64,000 bases of DNA from Flemingiibacterium sp045578725. Lineage in GTDB: Bacteria > Bacillota > Clostridia > Oscillospirales > CAG-272. The stretch is from NCBI GenBank assembly GCA_045578725.1, contig JAZNKS010000041.1, positions 22,792 through 86,791 on the forward strand. Reading direction: 5' to 3'. Positions 34,301 through 42,255 of the stretch are shown here, one piece after another; the stretch's first letter is position 1, and each line of letters starts with the position of its first letter. The notes beneath the pieces were generated by a model. It made no database searches, was not told where the DNA came from, and saw only the letters and a list, made by a program, of their open reading frames with translations. A program made the position numbers and the translations under genes.

Positions 34301-35901
34301 CTGAAGTCAACGGCTTCAACATTACCAATACGCATATTCCCGAAAAGATGAACATCACCGTTCAGAAGGTATGGAGGGATTCCGAAAATCAGGATGGCGG
34401 ACGTCCGGGTTCCATCACCGTTAAGCTGTATGCTGACGGCGTTTATACCGGTGATACGCTCGTTCTGAGCAATGACAACTACTGGATTGCCGCCTACGGT
34501 GATCTGGATGTTTACAAGGACGGCGAAGAAATCTTCTATACCATCGAAGAGGATGTTCCCGACGGATACACCGCATTCGTTTACGGTTCTGCATTCTACG
34601 GTTTCCAGCTCACCAATATCCGCACGGTGGAAACCATTGATATCCCCGTTTCCAAGGTATGGGTCGATGACAACAACCGCGCCGGCCTCCGTCCCGAATC
34701 GATCACGGCTGCTCTGTTTGCAAACGGATCGGATACGGGTCTGCGTGTCGAGCTGAACGAAAAGAATCAGTGGCATTCGGTATTTGCCGGTGTGGCCGCC
34801 AAAATGGACGGTACCGCTATCAAATATACCGTAAAGGAAATCGCAGTTGACGGCTATACTTCCATCGTTTCCGGAAATGCCGCAAACGGATTCATCATTA
34901 CCAACACCTCCAATGCACCGAGAAAGATTTCGATTTCGATCGAAAAGATCTGGAACGATGCTTCCAATCAGGACGGTGTACGTCCCGAATACATTCAGGT
35001 GAAGCTGCTTGCCGACGGTGTTGACACCGGCCGGATCATCGCCCTGTCCGCCGCTTCCGGCTGGAAGGCTGAAGTAGTCGATCTGGATGAAACAAAGGAC
35101 GGAAAGGCAATCGTTTACACGGTTGAGGAACTGGTACCGGAAGGATATACCGCCCAGATTACGGGCAATGCCTCCGCCGGTTTTGAAATCACCAATACCC
35201 GCCTGCCCGCAAAGACGGATATTTCCGGCCGCAAGATCTGGAATGACAACAGCAACCGTGACGGCAAGCGTCCCGACTATATCAACATTCACCTTTGGGC
35301 TGACGATCTCGTCATCGCTTCGAAGCGTGTCACCGCCGCCGATGGCTGGGCATGGAGCTTCACGGGTCTTGATACCTACAAGAACGGTGCGCTCATCCAG
35401 TACCGGATTACCGAAGATGCGGTTCAGGATTATGTGACGGAGTACGATGGCTGGAATGTCATCAATACGCTGGAGGTTGAAGAACTCACGAGCGTAGCCG
35501 TACGCAAGGTCTGGGATGACCTTGACAACGCCATGATGGCAAGACCCGCTCAGGTAATCGTTGATCTGCTGGCAAACGGCAAGGCAACCGGTGCGGTTGC
35601 GGTGCTGAACAGCTCCAACAACTGGGCATCCGCCTTCACCGCGCTTCCGGTTTATGACGAAAACGGAGAAGCTATTGTCTACACCATCCACGAGCGTGAG
35701 GTCATTTCGTACACGTCCTCCATCAGCGGTGATGCAGCAAACGGCTTTGTCATCACCAACAGCTATTCCGAAGAATTCGAGGACGAAGAGGTTCCGCTGA
35801 GCCCGCCTACGAATGACGGCTTCCTGAAGCTTGCTCTGACGCTGGCCTTCACCGCCGCCGCCTTCGCCTTCACTTCCAAGAAGAAAAAGAAAGCTAACTG
35901 A
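28360..35901 (+). CDS. Giant Cna_B adhesin with InlB/MucBP-like head
   Basis: 2513 residues. The signal peptide (about 1-27) is close to that of adhesin 1 (both share IQCLPLN). Residues about 28-1155 hold repeats of the InlB B-repeat/Flg_new type (RFTGWSPS, FAGWHTSK, FAGWYYDD, FTGWYETK) and MucBP-like segments (TIEHWFEKLDGEYEL, VQYLLKG), plus a Cys-rich loop near 289-326. From about 1158 there are 14 Cna_B repeats with the expected Lys, Glu and Asn marks. The last four resemble the last four of adhesin 1. The C-terminus repeats the SPPTN signal (near 2481), a hydrophobic helix and KKKKKAN. GGAGG precedes the ATG. Likely a wall-anchored, mucus- or glycan-binding fibre. Codon usage in the head is somewhat less GC-rich than in adhesin 1. 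Confidence 0.92.
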   Translation: MKRKVFVMFLAVLMVIQCLPLNIMAAAGEYHTVTFYDDDGTTVLGDQYVKHGETPVVPDPPTKEKHRFTGWSPSVDEPVTKDTVYTAVYVEVEYYTITIKYVLENEDGQPAEGAPAPIVRAYLGGETFHETFDTPVLNNWVPDKKSVTISNADLEGKETEIVVTYLPANTEYTIEHWFEKLDGEYELDDEATQVIGSRVGERVAPEAMAEIPAGFHVNNMDAPAELTEGAETVLKVYYDRDINTVQFDACGGAAVDSKEDKYGTEFEVPSAERVGYVFAGWHTSKDCEFERELICDKADCEHGEDACWETVGTCVCGEAVEAGDTLTIPAAPLTTYYAAWAGIVVEYTVVYNIEKQNLGYEPDADNLNTEDFLPSNITFTRKALVNSTVTAIDEDINYQGLTAYAVHGDSNAYAKDVRIASYLCADSVTVNADGSTVLNVYFKRDHFTFVFDGWNSFKRYGDEGDWLDPEDAVHLYFKYDNEPEGVSGSHENGYYSEIVLSGLHYGEVVTDRWPDVLSGTFYIKKDGEFITLEEANLNVSVGATDGSFVFDGWRGVMNSPDPQENVINTTAYTGAKITGRMLCNFNRDGATDSKWRGCLMVQLYPARMFTIVEKLYVPTDAPRNTTGAPIPVDITKAPYSGLYTTVSSVNQSELFDGFDPNADYWLKSGSSGEKSLPHTYGWWVSKITGFEYDWSTTESIYGAYGGSAEKPYDAHYVTVCLCSRTNCGYSRSYTDGKGLVTDDYQIRLMPFLYNRLSYELNFVRVLEAADEALDVSYSVPYETALSWYEPVLTEKQKIVKIDGVTYEFAGWYYDDKYTKAVDWDNHLMPAEGFSLFAKWEPKKIEISFDWNYEGAPDVFTYNIVPNTSMQEQEDFIAVPTRENYVFTGWYETKVPQDNQFDDQQEIGEAWDKRTLYAGWERVVTGYTVQYLLKGSNSVVAPMKTVEGLDSGIKVSENYLDLPDLWPVELSAEITLKEDMADNHIIFYYTNEKTNQYQVFHHYTENTVEKVIAEDPVITGDGRVVEFSGHPDIPSHYSPTEAAKSLILVSDYTKNQIHFYYLPYPTVSYVVHHHYQTNVETQLVYSDYPEDASAAEASGSLRKGYSYVAQRKIRDNYEITNIFVESVPASTGNDLYLTPSDSDMGSVIHIYMYYKLIPTTSLTVHKEWQDDDNRDGIRPTQLTVKLLANGQETGDSVVLSDANQWTATIEDLLKYNGSGLIRYTWSEESVEGYELTGIEADDTATKLTNTHIPETVTVDGTKTWNDDNDRDGKRPASITILLKADGKQIESRTVTPDPDGNWSWSFTNLPKYRDHGTEIVYTIDEEPIAEYTTQVTGYNVTNTYKPETIDVEGTKTWNDDNDRDGKRPDSITIYLKADGKQIESRTVTPNPDGTWSWCFTNLPKYRDHGIEINYTIAEEPIEDYSIEIDKFNITNSYTPGKIAVNGTKTWDDDNDRDGLRPKSITIKLLADGKQIESRTVTPDPDGSWSWSFTNLPKYRDGGVEIDYAIEEVAVEEYSSVVEGFNVTNTHNPETIDVEGTKTWVDDNNRDGIRPEEITIKLLADGKEVKSTVVKADQDGSWSWSFTDLPKFRDHGTLIVYTIAEEEIDDYTARIDGYNVTNTHEPETVKVEGEKTWNDDNDRDGIRPESITIYLKADGKIIDTRTVKADKDGKWAWSFTNLLKYRDQGIKIVYTIEEASVTGYKTEIDGFNVTNTHKPETMKVEGEKTWNDDDDRDGIRPESITITLKADGKVVETKTVTPDLKGSWSWSFTNLLKYRDHGTEIVYTIEEGTVEGYTPDVDGFNVTNTHEPETVDVEGKKTWKDDNNRDGLRPDSIVVKLLADDEVIASAEVTPDKKGEWKWSFTDLPKYRDHGTEIVYSIEEEVVAHYSPAVNGYNITNTYSYETVSYSGKKTWIDNNDQDGKRPDTITVYLLADNVRVASRTVSAADGWAWSFDGLPKNRDGGIPIRYTLAEKEVEGYTSEVNGFNITNTHIPEKMNITVQKVWRDSENQDGGRPGSITVKLYADGVYTGDTLVLSNDNYWIAAYGDLDVYKDGEEIFYTIEEDVPDGYTAFVYGSAFYGFQLTNIRTVETIDIPVSKVWVDDNNRAGLRPESITAALFANGSDTGLRVELNEKNQWHSVFAGVAAKMDGTAIKYTVKEIAVDGYTSIVSGNAANGFIITNTSNAPRKISISIEKIWNDASNQDGVRPEYIQVKLLADGVDTGRIIALSAASGWKAEVVDLDETKDGKAIVYTVEELVPEGYTAQITGNASAGFEITNTRLPAKTDISGRKIWNDNSNRDGKRPDYINIHLWADDLVIASKRVTAADGWAWSFTGLDTYKNGALIQYRITEDAVQDYVTEYDGWNVINTLEVEELTSVAVRKVWDDLDNAMMARPAQVIVDLLANGKATGAVAVLNSSNNWASAFTALPVYDENGEAIVYTIHEREVISYTSSISGDAANGFVITNSYSEEFEDEEVPLSPPTNDGFLKLALTLAFTAAAFAFTSKKKKKAN
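31831..35772 (+). repeat. Fourteen tandem Cna_B domain repeats
   Basis: Fourteen K-T-W/K-V-W ... DG-x-RP units of about 85-95 residues. Units 2-8 are highly alike, with long shared nucleotide stretches such as those encoding DGSWSWSFTNLPKYRD. This suggests recent internal duplication or gene conversion. Confidence 0.88.
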
Positions 35902-35923
35902 AGAACCCCCGCATAAATAGAAA

Positions 35924-35957
35924 GGAGCCGCTGCATTGAGCAGCGGCTCCTTTTATT
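35924..35957. terminator. Terminator after adhesin 2, possibly bidirectional
   Basis: GGAGCCGCTGC (35924-35934) and GCAGCGGCTCC (35940-35950) form a perfect 11-bp stem with an ATTGA loop, followed by TTTTATT on the plus strand. On the minus strand the hairpin is followed by TTTCT, so it may also stop the convergent lipoprotein gene. Confidence 0.85.
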
Positions 35958-35964
35958 GATCGGT

Positions 35965-37449
35965 TTATTCCTCGGAAAGGGTTTCAAGAAGATCGTCCAG
36001 CTTCTCCTGCATGGAGTTCTCCCAGCTGGCCCAGAGGGTTGCCAGGCTGTCATTCTTGCCATTGATCAGCTGACGGTGGAAGAAGCCGAGGGTGTCGAGA
36101 AGATCGGCATAGACAACGCCTGCATCGGTAAAGGCGGCATCGTGGATCAGATCGATCATCTGGGAGGCCACATCGGCGTTGTCGCGCAGGTACTTGCCCT
36201 TCAGGACGGAATCGTAATAGGTCGGCGAAGTCAGGCGGTAGCCCTGATAGGCCATCTCCTCCATAACGGCGGTGACGGCATCGAATTTCTCATCGCTGCA
36301 GGTGATCGGAACAAAGGCAACGGCTACATCGTTGTGGATGTAGGCGCGGTAATCGTCCATATCCGTGTCACATTTCGGATAGGGAATGATGCCGTAATCG
36401 CTCTCCATATCCCGCAGATAGTCGGCGGAATAGAAATAGCCGAACAGGAAGAGGGCATTATCCTCGGCAAACTTGCCGGTGATATCGTGATTGTAGAGAT
36501 CCCAGGTCGGATTGGTATAGGTGTAAGCGGAGGGATTCTCCCAGAACACATCGCAGACCTTGGCGATGGCCGCAAGCGAGCGCTCGCTGACCGGATTCAG
36601 AACGGGTGTGCCGTCCTTGTCGATTTCGATATAATTGCCGCCTGCATTCATGTAGAGGCTGTCAACGGGAGCATTGAGCATCAGGCGGTAGCCGAGCCGG
36701 TCATCGGTATCCACATTGTTGTTTCCGTTGAGATCCACCCAGACATCGCGGGTCATTTCAAGCAACTTGTCCATTGTCCAATTACCGTCCAGCACCGTCT
36801 GATACATCGAGGCGGGATCGCCGTGGAAGCTCTCATAGACGGTCTTGTTGAAGTAGGTACAGGTCATCCAGCGCAGGTAGGACAGGGTGATATCGCCGGT
36901 CGCAAAATAATTCCTGCCGTCGGCGATGTTGAGGTTCTTCATGTAGTCGCCGGACCACCAGGGCTGATCGAAATCCAGATACGGGGAATCGTTCAGATCC
37001 CGCATAACGCCGTCATCGGCCAGCTTTACCAGACTCCATTGGAGGCCGAGAACCATGTCGAACTCGTTTTCGGCCGACAGAACGGAATTCAGAATCCGTG
37101 TTACAAGCGCGTTTGCGTTATCTTCGCCGATTTCGAAGGTGAGATCGACACCAAGCGTTTCCTCGACGGTTTCGTTCTGCTTATAGATGGCATCGTTGAG
37201 CACATCGCCGGTGGTGGATTCGATTTTGTACAGCCAGCTTTCCGAGCTGTTGACGCCGGTGAGGATGTGGACGCTTTCGCCGGAAAACCCGGTTCCGTCA
37301 GGCGTTGCGCGGATCGGTTCCGTAACGGTTGTGGAATCGGGTTCGGTATCCTTCGTTGGCGCTGTGGTGTCAGCGGGGGGATTTTCGCCGCCGCAGGCCG
37401 TGAGGAGCAGAGCCGATGCAAACAGGAGTGCGGGAATTCGCCTTTTCAT
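35965..37449 (-). CDS. Extracellular solute-binding lipoprotein (ABC-type, probable sugar)
   Basis: 494 residues from the ATG at 37449, which has AGAGGT upstream; an in-frame ATG at 37527 lacks a ribosome site and would bury the signal peptide. The start gives a lipoprotein signal (LLTACGG), a Thr/Asp/Pro-rich tether (about 24-45) and a family-1-like binding-protein body of large size. It has a Ca-binding-like N-G-N-N-N-V-D-T-D-D loop. No permease or ATPase gene is adjacent, so it is an orphan, as is frequent for sugar binding proteins in gut Clostridia. Leader positions 37467-37486 contain a 7-bp hairpin (TCCGGCG/CGCCGGA). Confidence 0.85.
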   Translation of the reverse strand: MKRRIPALLFASALLLTACGGENPPADTTAPTKDTEPDSTTVTEPIRATPDGTGFSGESVHILTGVNSSESWLYKIESTTGDVLNDAIYKQNETVEETLGVDLTFEIGEDNANALVTRILNSVLSAENEFDMVLGLQWSLVKLADDGVMRDLNDSPYLDFDQPWWSGDYMKNLNIADGRNYFATGDITLSYLRWMTCTYFNKTVYESFHGDPASMYQTVLDGNWTMDKLLEMTRDVWVDLNGNNNVDTDDRLGYRLMLNAPVDSLYMNAGGNYIEIDKDGTPVLNPVSERSLAAIAKVCDVFWENPSAYTYTNPTWDLYNHDITGKFAEDNALFLFGYFYSADYLRDMESDYGIIPYPKCDTDMDDYRAYIHNDVAVAFVPITCSDEKFDAVTAVMEEMAYQGYRLTSPTYYDSVLKGKYLRDNADVASQMIDLIHDAAFTDAGVVYADLLDTLGFFHRQLINGKNDSLATLWASWENSMQEKLDDLLETLSEE

Positions 37450-37600
37450 CTTTTTACCTCTCATTCTCCGGCGTATGGCCGCCGGATTTCTTTCCTTTAT
37501 TCTAACATATCCGAAAGAAATGAACAATTCAAAAAACGATAGTAAATCTTATAAAAAAGACAAACGGCTAAAATCCTTCCCGAATTCTTCCTGTATTCGC

Positions 37601-37629
37601 TTGCAATGGGGCGCAATCTGTGCTATAAT
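37601..37629 (+). promoter_or_regulatory. Sigma-A promoter for the glycoside-hydrolase-like/phosphoesterase pair
   Basis: TTGCAA (37601-37606) and TATAAT (37624-37629) with a 17-bp spacer, 33 bp before the ATG at 37662. The SD is GGAGAAG. Confidence 0.8.
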
Positions 37630-37661
37630 ACAACCAGAATTTCTTTGAAAGGAGAAGAAGC

Positions 37662-39146
37662 ATGAGTCTTATCATCAATGACGATTTCATGGTGTATGTC
37701 GATCAGAAGTATCGGGCCGGCTATGCACCGAAGAGCCGGGAGGAGGCAATTTCCGATATCCTTGCTTACACCGCGCGGTATAAGGGCACCGGGGTCCGGG
37801 AGATTTTCTATAATCCCAACGCCCAGCTGTCCTACACCGAAAGCGAGGTCTGGGAATACGCCGAGCACCGCTATCAGCGTACCGAGGTGGACGGCATCCC
37901 GGTTCATTTCAAGGATAGCTATCTCGATGTCTGGCACAAAATCTGCGTGGAATATGGGATCGATCTCTACCGGTATTTTATCGACGGAACCAGACAGGCG
38001 GGAATATCGCCATGGCTGACCTTCCGCTTTGACGATGTCCATGACAGCATGACCGCCACCGGTGAGCTTCGCGGAAGCGATTATATGCACACCGCCCGTG
38101 CCAGAGGAATTGTCCGGTGCCGTCACCGTGAACTCCGCGATTATTATGACAACGCGCTCGATTATGCCATTCCCGAGGTGCGGGAGCGATTTGTTTCTTA
38201 TGTGAAGGAGCAGCTGGAACGGTACGATGCCGACGGCATTGAGATTGATTTCATGCGGGAGCCGTATGCCTTCAAGCCGGGCTATGAGGATGAGGGCCGC
38301 GCGATTATCGCCTCCATCATGGCCGAGCTTCGCGCCTTTGCCGATGCGCTGGCCGCCGAGCGAGGCCATCCGATCCGGATGGCCGTGCGCACCTTCCGCG
38401 ATCCCGAATCCGATTATTATGCGGGCATCGATGCCGTCGGCCTTGCAAAGGCCGGGCTTGTCGATCTTGTCACCGTCACGCCGCGCTGGGAGAGCTGTGA
38501 CAGCGCGATGCCGATCGGCTTCTGGCGGCAGATTCTGCCCGAGGGGGTACGCCTTGCCCTCGGCACCGATGTTTTGTACCGATCGCCGTCGAAAAAACCG
38601 CATTTTTACACCGATGAGCAGCTGTACGGTCTGGCGAATCAGGCTTATGGGGAGGGCGCCGATTCGGTCTATCTCTTCAATTACACCTACCGCGATCCGC
38701 TGGAGGACCCGAAGGCCATCGCACCGCTGATGATTGCCGGCGATCCCGATGCGCTGGCTCATGCAAAGAGGCGGCATACCGTCAGCTATCAGGATGTCTG
38801 CGCTGTCGGCGAAAACCGGATCTGGCAGCCGCTTCCCGCCGCGATCGTCCCGTATACCTTTTTCACGCTCCGCATCCCGACCGGAAATCCCGGCGATTCG
38901 ATGGTTCTGATGACGGAAGCTGGCGATGCCGAGCCGGAGATTTATGTAAACTCTGCATCGGTCGAATATCTCGGCCGCGCAAAAGTCGAGGATTCCCTTT
39001 GCGATAAGGCGGTCAGCGTATGGAAAATCAAGGCCCTGCGTCCCCTGCATCAGATGTTGGAAATCCGTGCATCCGCGCCCGCTATGCTCACCTTCGTGGA
39101 GCTTCGCACCGAATGCCCCGCACTTATCAAGGAGGAAACTGTATGA
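37662..39146 (+). CDS. Glycoside-hydrolase-like TIM-barrel protein
   Basis: 494 residues, no signal peptide, so cytoplasmic. The middle has a (beta/alpha)8-like pattern with LERYDADGIEIDFMREPYAF, the acidic strand typical of glycosidase-like (GHL10/DUF187-related) families, and later ADSVYLFNYTY. A C-terminal beta-sandwich with a carbohydrate-module-like pattern (TFFTLRIPTGNPGDSMVLM) ends the protein. The exact family and substrate are not recognised; the two acidic residues in EIDFMRE are candidates for catalysis. ATGA overlap with the phosphoesterase gene indicates a two-gene operon. Confidence 0.68.
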   Translation: MSLIINDDFMVYVDQKYRAGYAPKSREEAISDILAYTARYKGTGVREIFYNPNAQLSYTESEVWEYAEHRYQRTEVDGIPVHFKDSYLDVWHKICVEYGIDLYRYFIDGTRQAGISPWLTFRFDDVHDSMTATGELRGSDYMHTARARGIVRCRHRELRDYYDNALDYAIPEVRERFVSYVKEQLERYDADGIEIDFMREPYAFKPGYEDEGRAIIASIMAELRAFADALAAERGHPIRMAVRTFRDPESDYYAGIDAVGLAKAGLVDLVTVTPRWESCDSAMPIGFWRQILPEGVRLALGTDVLYRSPSKKPHFYTDEQLYGLANQAYGEGADSVYLFNYTYRDPLEDPKAIAPLMIAGDPDALAHAKRRHTVSYQDVCAVGENRIWQPLPAAIVPYTFFTLRIPTGNPGDSMVLMTEAGDAEPEIYVNSASVEYLGRAKVEDSLCDKAVSVWKIKALRPLHQMLEIRASAPAMLTFVELRTECPALIKEETV

Positions 39147-40249
39147 ATCCGATTCTTCGCACCGATCCCGCCGTCTTTCTTGTCGGCGATACCTATCAGA
39201 TTATGGCACCCGTCAGCCGCGAAACCCTGTTCTGGGTCAAGGTCGGCGAGGAATGCTTCTATGACGATTCCAACGGCATCCTGCGCTCGGCCGTAACCAT
39301 GCACCGGGTCACGGTTCCGGCGGAGCTTCTCAACCGCGAAAAGCGCTACACGGTCTTCTGCCGCCCGATCATCGAGCGCAAGCCGTATTTTCCGACCACC
39401 GAGCCGTTGGAGGAATTCACCTATGAATTCCGTCCCGTGCCGGAAGGACGCGCGTGCGGCTTTCAGATTGCCGATGCCCACAACCTGATCGAAGCGCCGA
39501 TTAAGGCGGCCGAAGCCTTTATCAAACAGTACGGCGCGATCGACTTCCTGATTCTCAACGGCGACGTGGCCGATCATTCCGGCCGGATCGAAAATTTCGA
39601 CAATTTCTACATTCTCTGCTCCCGCCTGACCCACGGAAGCCTGCCGGTCATCTTCTCCCGCGGCAATCACGATATGCGCGGCGTTCACGCCGAGGAGCTG
39701 GCCGAATACACGCCGACCGATAACGGCCGATCCTACTTCACCTTCCGGATGGGCGATATCTGGGGTGTGGTGCTGGATTCGGGCGAGGATAAGGTGGATG
39801 ATCAGGTCGAATACGGCTTTACCATTTGCTGTCACGATTTTCGTCTGCGCGAGAGCCGCTTTCTGGAGGCGATTGCAAAGGAGCGGCCCTTCGATGCGCC
39901 GGGCGTGAAGCATATCATTGCGATGGCCCACAACCCCTTCACCGGAAAAATCGGCGGCATCTTCGATATCGAGGATGCGATATTCGCCGATTGGGGGCGG
40001 ATCCTGCGGGAGGAGATAAAGCCCGAAATCATGCTCTGCGGCCATATGCATCAGCTTGCGATGTGGATGCCGGGCGATGACACGGACCGGGTCGGCCATC
40101 CCTGTCCGATTGCGGTGGGGAGTCTGCCGCGTCACGGGAAGGACGGAAATCCCGATTGGTTTGCCGGCATGGGCGTGATTTTTGATGAGGATGTGAAGAT
40201 CATTTTCATTGACAGCGAGGGTAAGGTTCACGGCGAGCATACCGTATAA
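39143..40249 (+). CDS. Calcineurin-like metallophosphoesterase
   Basis: 368 residues from the ATG at 39143 (GGAGG at 39131-39135; 4-bp overlap with the upstream gene). All metal-binding motifs are present: D-x-H as ADAHN, GDVADH, GNHD, a His in IAMAHNP and GHMH. The N-terminal ~100 residues form a beta-sandwich (WVKVGEECFYDD...) like the Fn3-type domains preceding this fold in secreted phosphatases, but no signal peptide is seen. Substrate unknown. Co-expression with the TIM-barrel protein suggests action on a sugar phosphate or glycan-derived phosphoester. Confidence 0.85.
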   Translation: MNPILRTDPAVFLVGDTYQIMAPVSRETLFWVKVGEECFYDDSNGILRSAVTMHRVTVPAELLNREKRYTVFCRPIIERKPYFPTTEPLEEFTYEFRPVPEGRACGFQIADAHNLIEAPIKAAEAFIKQYGAIDFLILNGDVADHSGRIENFDNFYILCSRLTHGSLPVIFSRGNHDMRGVHAEELAEYTPTDNGRSYFTFRMGDIWGVVLDSGEDKVDDQVEYGFTICCHDFRLRESRFLEAIAKERPFDAPGVKHIIAMAHNPFTGKIGGIFDIEDAIFADWGRILREEIKPEIMLCGHMHQLAMWMPGDDTDRVGHPCPIAVGSLPRHGKDGNPDWFAGMGVIFDEDVKIIFIDSEGKVHGEHTV

Positions 40250-40252
40250 GTA

Positions 40253-40290
40253 AACATCCCCGGAGCGGTCCAATCGGCTCCGGGGATGTT
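40253..40290. terminator. Bidirectional terminator between convergent genes
   Basis: AACATCCCCGGAGC (40253-40266) and GCTCCGGGGATGTT (40277-40290) form a perfect 14-bp stem between the phosphoesterase (plus) and the GH5-like gene (minus). U-tracts are short on both sides. Confidence 0.8.
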
Positions 40291-40295
40291 GTTGA

Positions 40296-42224
40296 TTATT
40301 TCTTTTTGATGACAGCGACAACGCCGGTGTTGGCAGGGAGAGCCAGATCGAATCCGCCGTCCTCACCCGGACGGGATTTGCCGCCCCGATAGGAGATCAG
40401 CCGGTCGAATTCCCAGCCATCCTCAAGGGCGATATTGACGATCGTTTTTTCCGGAACATAGTTGATCGCGGTCACCAGATGCTCCGTATCGCTGACAGGA
40501 TGCTCGGTAAGTCCGACATAGGGGGAAGAAGAGATCGCTGCTTTCGCATCATTGCGGATGCCAAGCTGCTCATAGAAGCGGTAATAGGGAATCGCGCCCT
40601 TGCCGCTGACAACACCGGGAGAAGAAGCCGCTTCCTTTTCGATGGCGGAGGTCAGAAGATAGATCCGGCCCTTACCATAATCGCGGGAGGTGAAGACGGG
40701 GAGACCGTTCTCATCGGCGGCGATAACATCCGCTCCGACCGTTTCCGTCACCAGCTTGAAGGGGCCGCCGAGTCGGAAGCTGTCACGCCCGAGCTTGACG
40801 GTATCCGGCGCGGTGCGGCGTGAGCGGGTCAGGACCCGCACGCCGGTCAGCTCGGCAAAGGGGGAGAGCAGGGCATCGTTCAGCGAGAGATAAAGCGTGG
40901 CGCCCGCCGATACCTTTTCAAGGATCGCTTCCATATGGTGGCGATAGTAGGGACTGTCGCCGGTGAGCGCAGGCAGGAGATAAGCCTTGGCATCCGGCAG
41001 CGGATCCTCGATATAGGCAAAGGTGAGATCCAGTCCCGCCTGCTTGGCCAGAATAAAGGAGCCGTAGGCGGCCTGCCAGGTATCCTGATTGCGGGTCAGG
41101 ACGCAGACGGCATCGATGATACGGGGCGGGAGCTTGCCGTATTCAAACGAATCGACAAAATCAGTCAGAGCGGTCAGCTCCTTCAGGACCGGCTTTTTCG
41201 TGCCGTCGGCGCGGAAGAGTCCGAGCTCCCGTTCTACGGCATTCCAGTCGTAGGGCGTATGCGTCAGATGGGACTGCTCGTTGGCACACCACCACACAAA
41301 TCCCTTCAGATCGTGCGCCCAGGCTGAGAAAGCGGATGCACGGACATAATCGCCGGCGATCTCCTCCGACGCGATCATCGGACCGAGGGAGCCAATTTCT
41401 TCAACAAACGCAGGCTTGCCGGAAAGAGAGGCCATCATCTGGGTTTCGGCGGTCGCATGGAGCACCGTTTTCATCTGATTCAGCGGATCGGTGTCGCAGT
41501 GAGCGGTAAAGAGCGGATAGGGATGGGTACAGAGAATGTCCAGAATCTCGCCCTGATCGGCCGGTGTCCAGGCACCTTCCGGGCGCATTCCGTGCATACC
41601 GGAGATGACGGGGCGGGTGGAATCCTCGCGCATGATGGCACCGGTGATGGTTTCCTGCCAGAGATAGGCCTGCCCGCGGGTAAGACCGAACTGCATACAG
41701 TTGCACTCGTTGCCAAGATCCCAGGCGGCGATGGCCGGATGATTCTTAAACCGGCGCACCATATAGCGGACGAATTTTACCTGCCAGCGGACAACCTCGG
41801 CATCGGTCAGCAGATTTTTGCCGAGAAAAGCCTCCGGGGCGTGCATACGGCCGCTCATCCAGCCGGTGATCAGACCGACAATCAGCGTGATGCCGTGCTT
41901 TTTTGCCAGATCGCAGAAAACCTCAAAGCGGTCGGCCATGACTTCATCCACACCGGCGCGGCCGGCTTCGGTAGCGGGCAGCGGATCCTCGCCGTGGCGA
42001 TACTCCCGAAAGCTTCCGCCGGCGAAATAATGGGCGCGCAGGGGCTGAAAATCATTCCAGAGCGGGAACATCCGCATGATGCGGATATTGGCTTTTGCCA
42101 GCCGCTCCAGATCGGAATCGACGATATCCTCTCGCCAGTCGTGCCACATATTGGTGCCGGCGTGGGATGCCCAATAATTACATCCGGTAAAGTAGGTGCC
42201 GGATTCAAAAAGAGCAGGTTTCAT
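40296..42224 (-). CDS. GH5-like glycoside hydrolase (mannanase/cellulase-type clan GH-A)
   Basis: 642 residues from the ATG at 42224 with GGAGG upstream; an in-frame ATG at 42386 lies upstream of the promoter. The N-terminal TIM barrel has a GH-A acid/base motif in AWDLGNECN and a nucleophile region PAFVEEIGSLG, both Glu placed as in GH5 beta-mannanases. W-W-C in FVWWCANEQSHL is a substrate-binding strand. The C-terminal half (about 400-642) resembles a beta-galactosidase-trimerisation/glutamine-amidotransferase-like domain plus a beta-sandwich. No signal peptide, so it probably acts on imported oligosaccharides. The promoter has a palindromic operator. Confidence 0.82.
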   Translation of the reverse strand: MKPALFESGTYFTGCNYWASHAGTNMWHDWREDIVDSDLERLAKANIRIMRMFPLWNDFQPLRAHYFAGGSFREYRHGEDPLPATEAGRAGVDEVMADRFEVFCDLAKKHGITLIVGLITGWMSGRMHAPEAFLGKNLLTDAEVVRWQVKFVRYMVRRFKNHPAIAAWDLGNECNCMQFGLTRGQAYLWQETITGAIMREDSTRPVISGMHGMRPEGAWTPADQGEILDILCTHPYPLFTAHCDTDPLNQMKTVLHATAETQMMASLSGKPAFVEEIGSLGPMIASEEIAGDYVRASAFSAWAHDLKGFVWWCANEQSHLTHTPYDWNAVERELGLFRADGTKKPVLKELTALTDFVDSFEYGKLPPRIIDAVCVLTRNQDTWQAAYGSFILAKQAGLDLTFAYIEDPLPDAKAYLLPALTGDSPYYRHHMEAILEKVSAGATLYLSLNDALLSPFAELTGVRVLTRSRRTAPDTVKLGRDSFRLGGPFKLVTETVGADVIAADENGLPVFTSRDYGKGRIYLLTSAIEKEAASSPGVVSGKGAIPYYRFYEQLGIRNDAKAAISSSPYVGLTEHPVSDTEHLVTAINYVPEKTIVNIALEDGWEFDRLISYRGGKSRPGEDGGFDLALPANTGVVAVIKKK

Positions 42225-42255
42225 TTTAACCTCCGAAGAATAAGAATCTGTCTTT

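Noticed and set aside
30298..35691. A 1797-codon open frame on the minus strand across adhesin 2 (and a 1014-codon one at 23978-27022 across adhesin 1).
   Set aside because: The frame is kept open by the repeated Cna_B codons on the plus strand; the translation is Ile/Val/Gly/Asp-rich without domains, ribosome site or promoter, and the plus frame is clearly the gene.
21400..35901. LPXTG anchor motif and a local sortase for the adhesins.
   Set aside because: Neither is present; only SPPTN followed by a hydrophobic helix and lysines is seen at the C-termini.
35956..37542. A 528-codon plus-strand frame opposite the solute-binding protein.
   Set aside because: The minus frame has a lipobox, ribosome site and binding-protein pattern; the plus frame does not.
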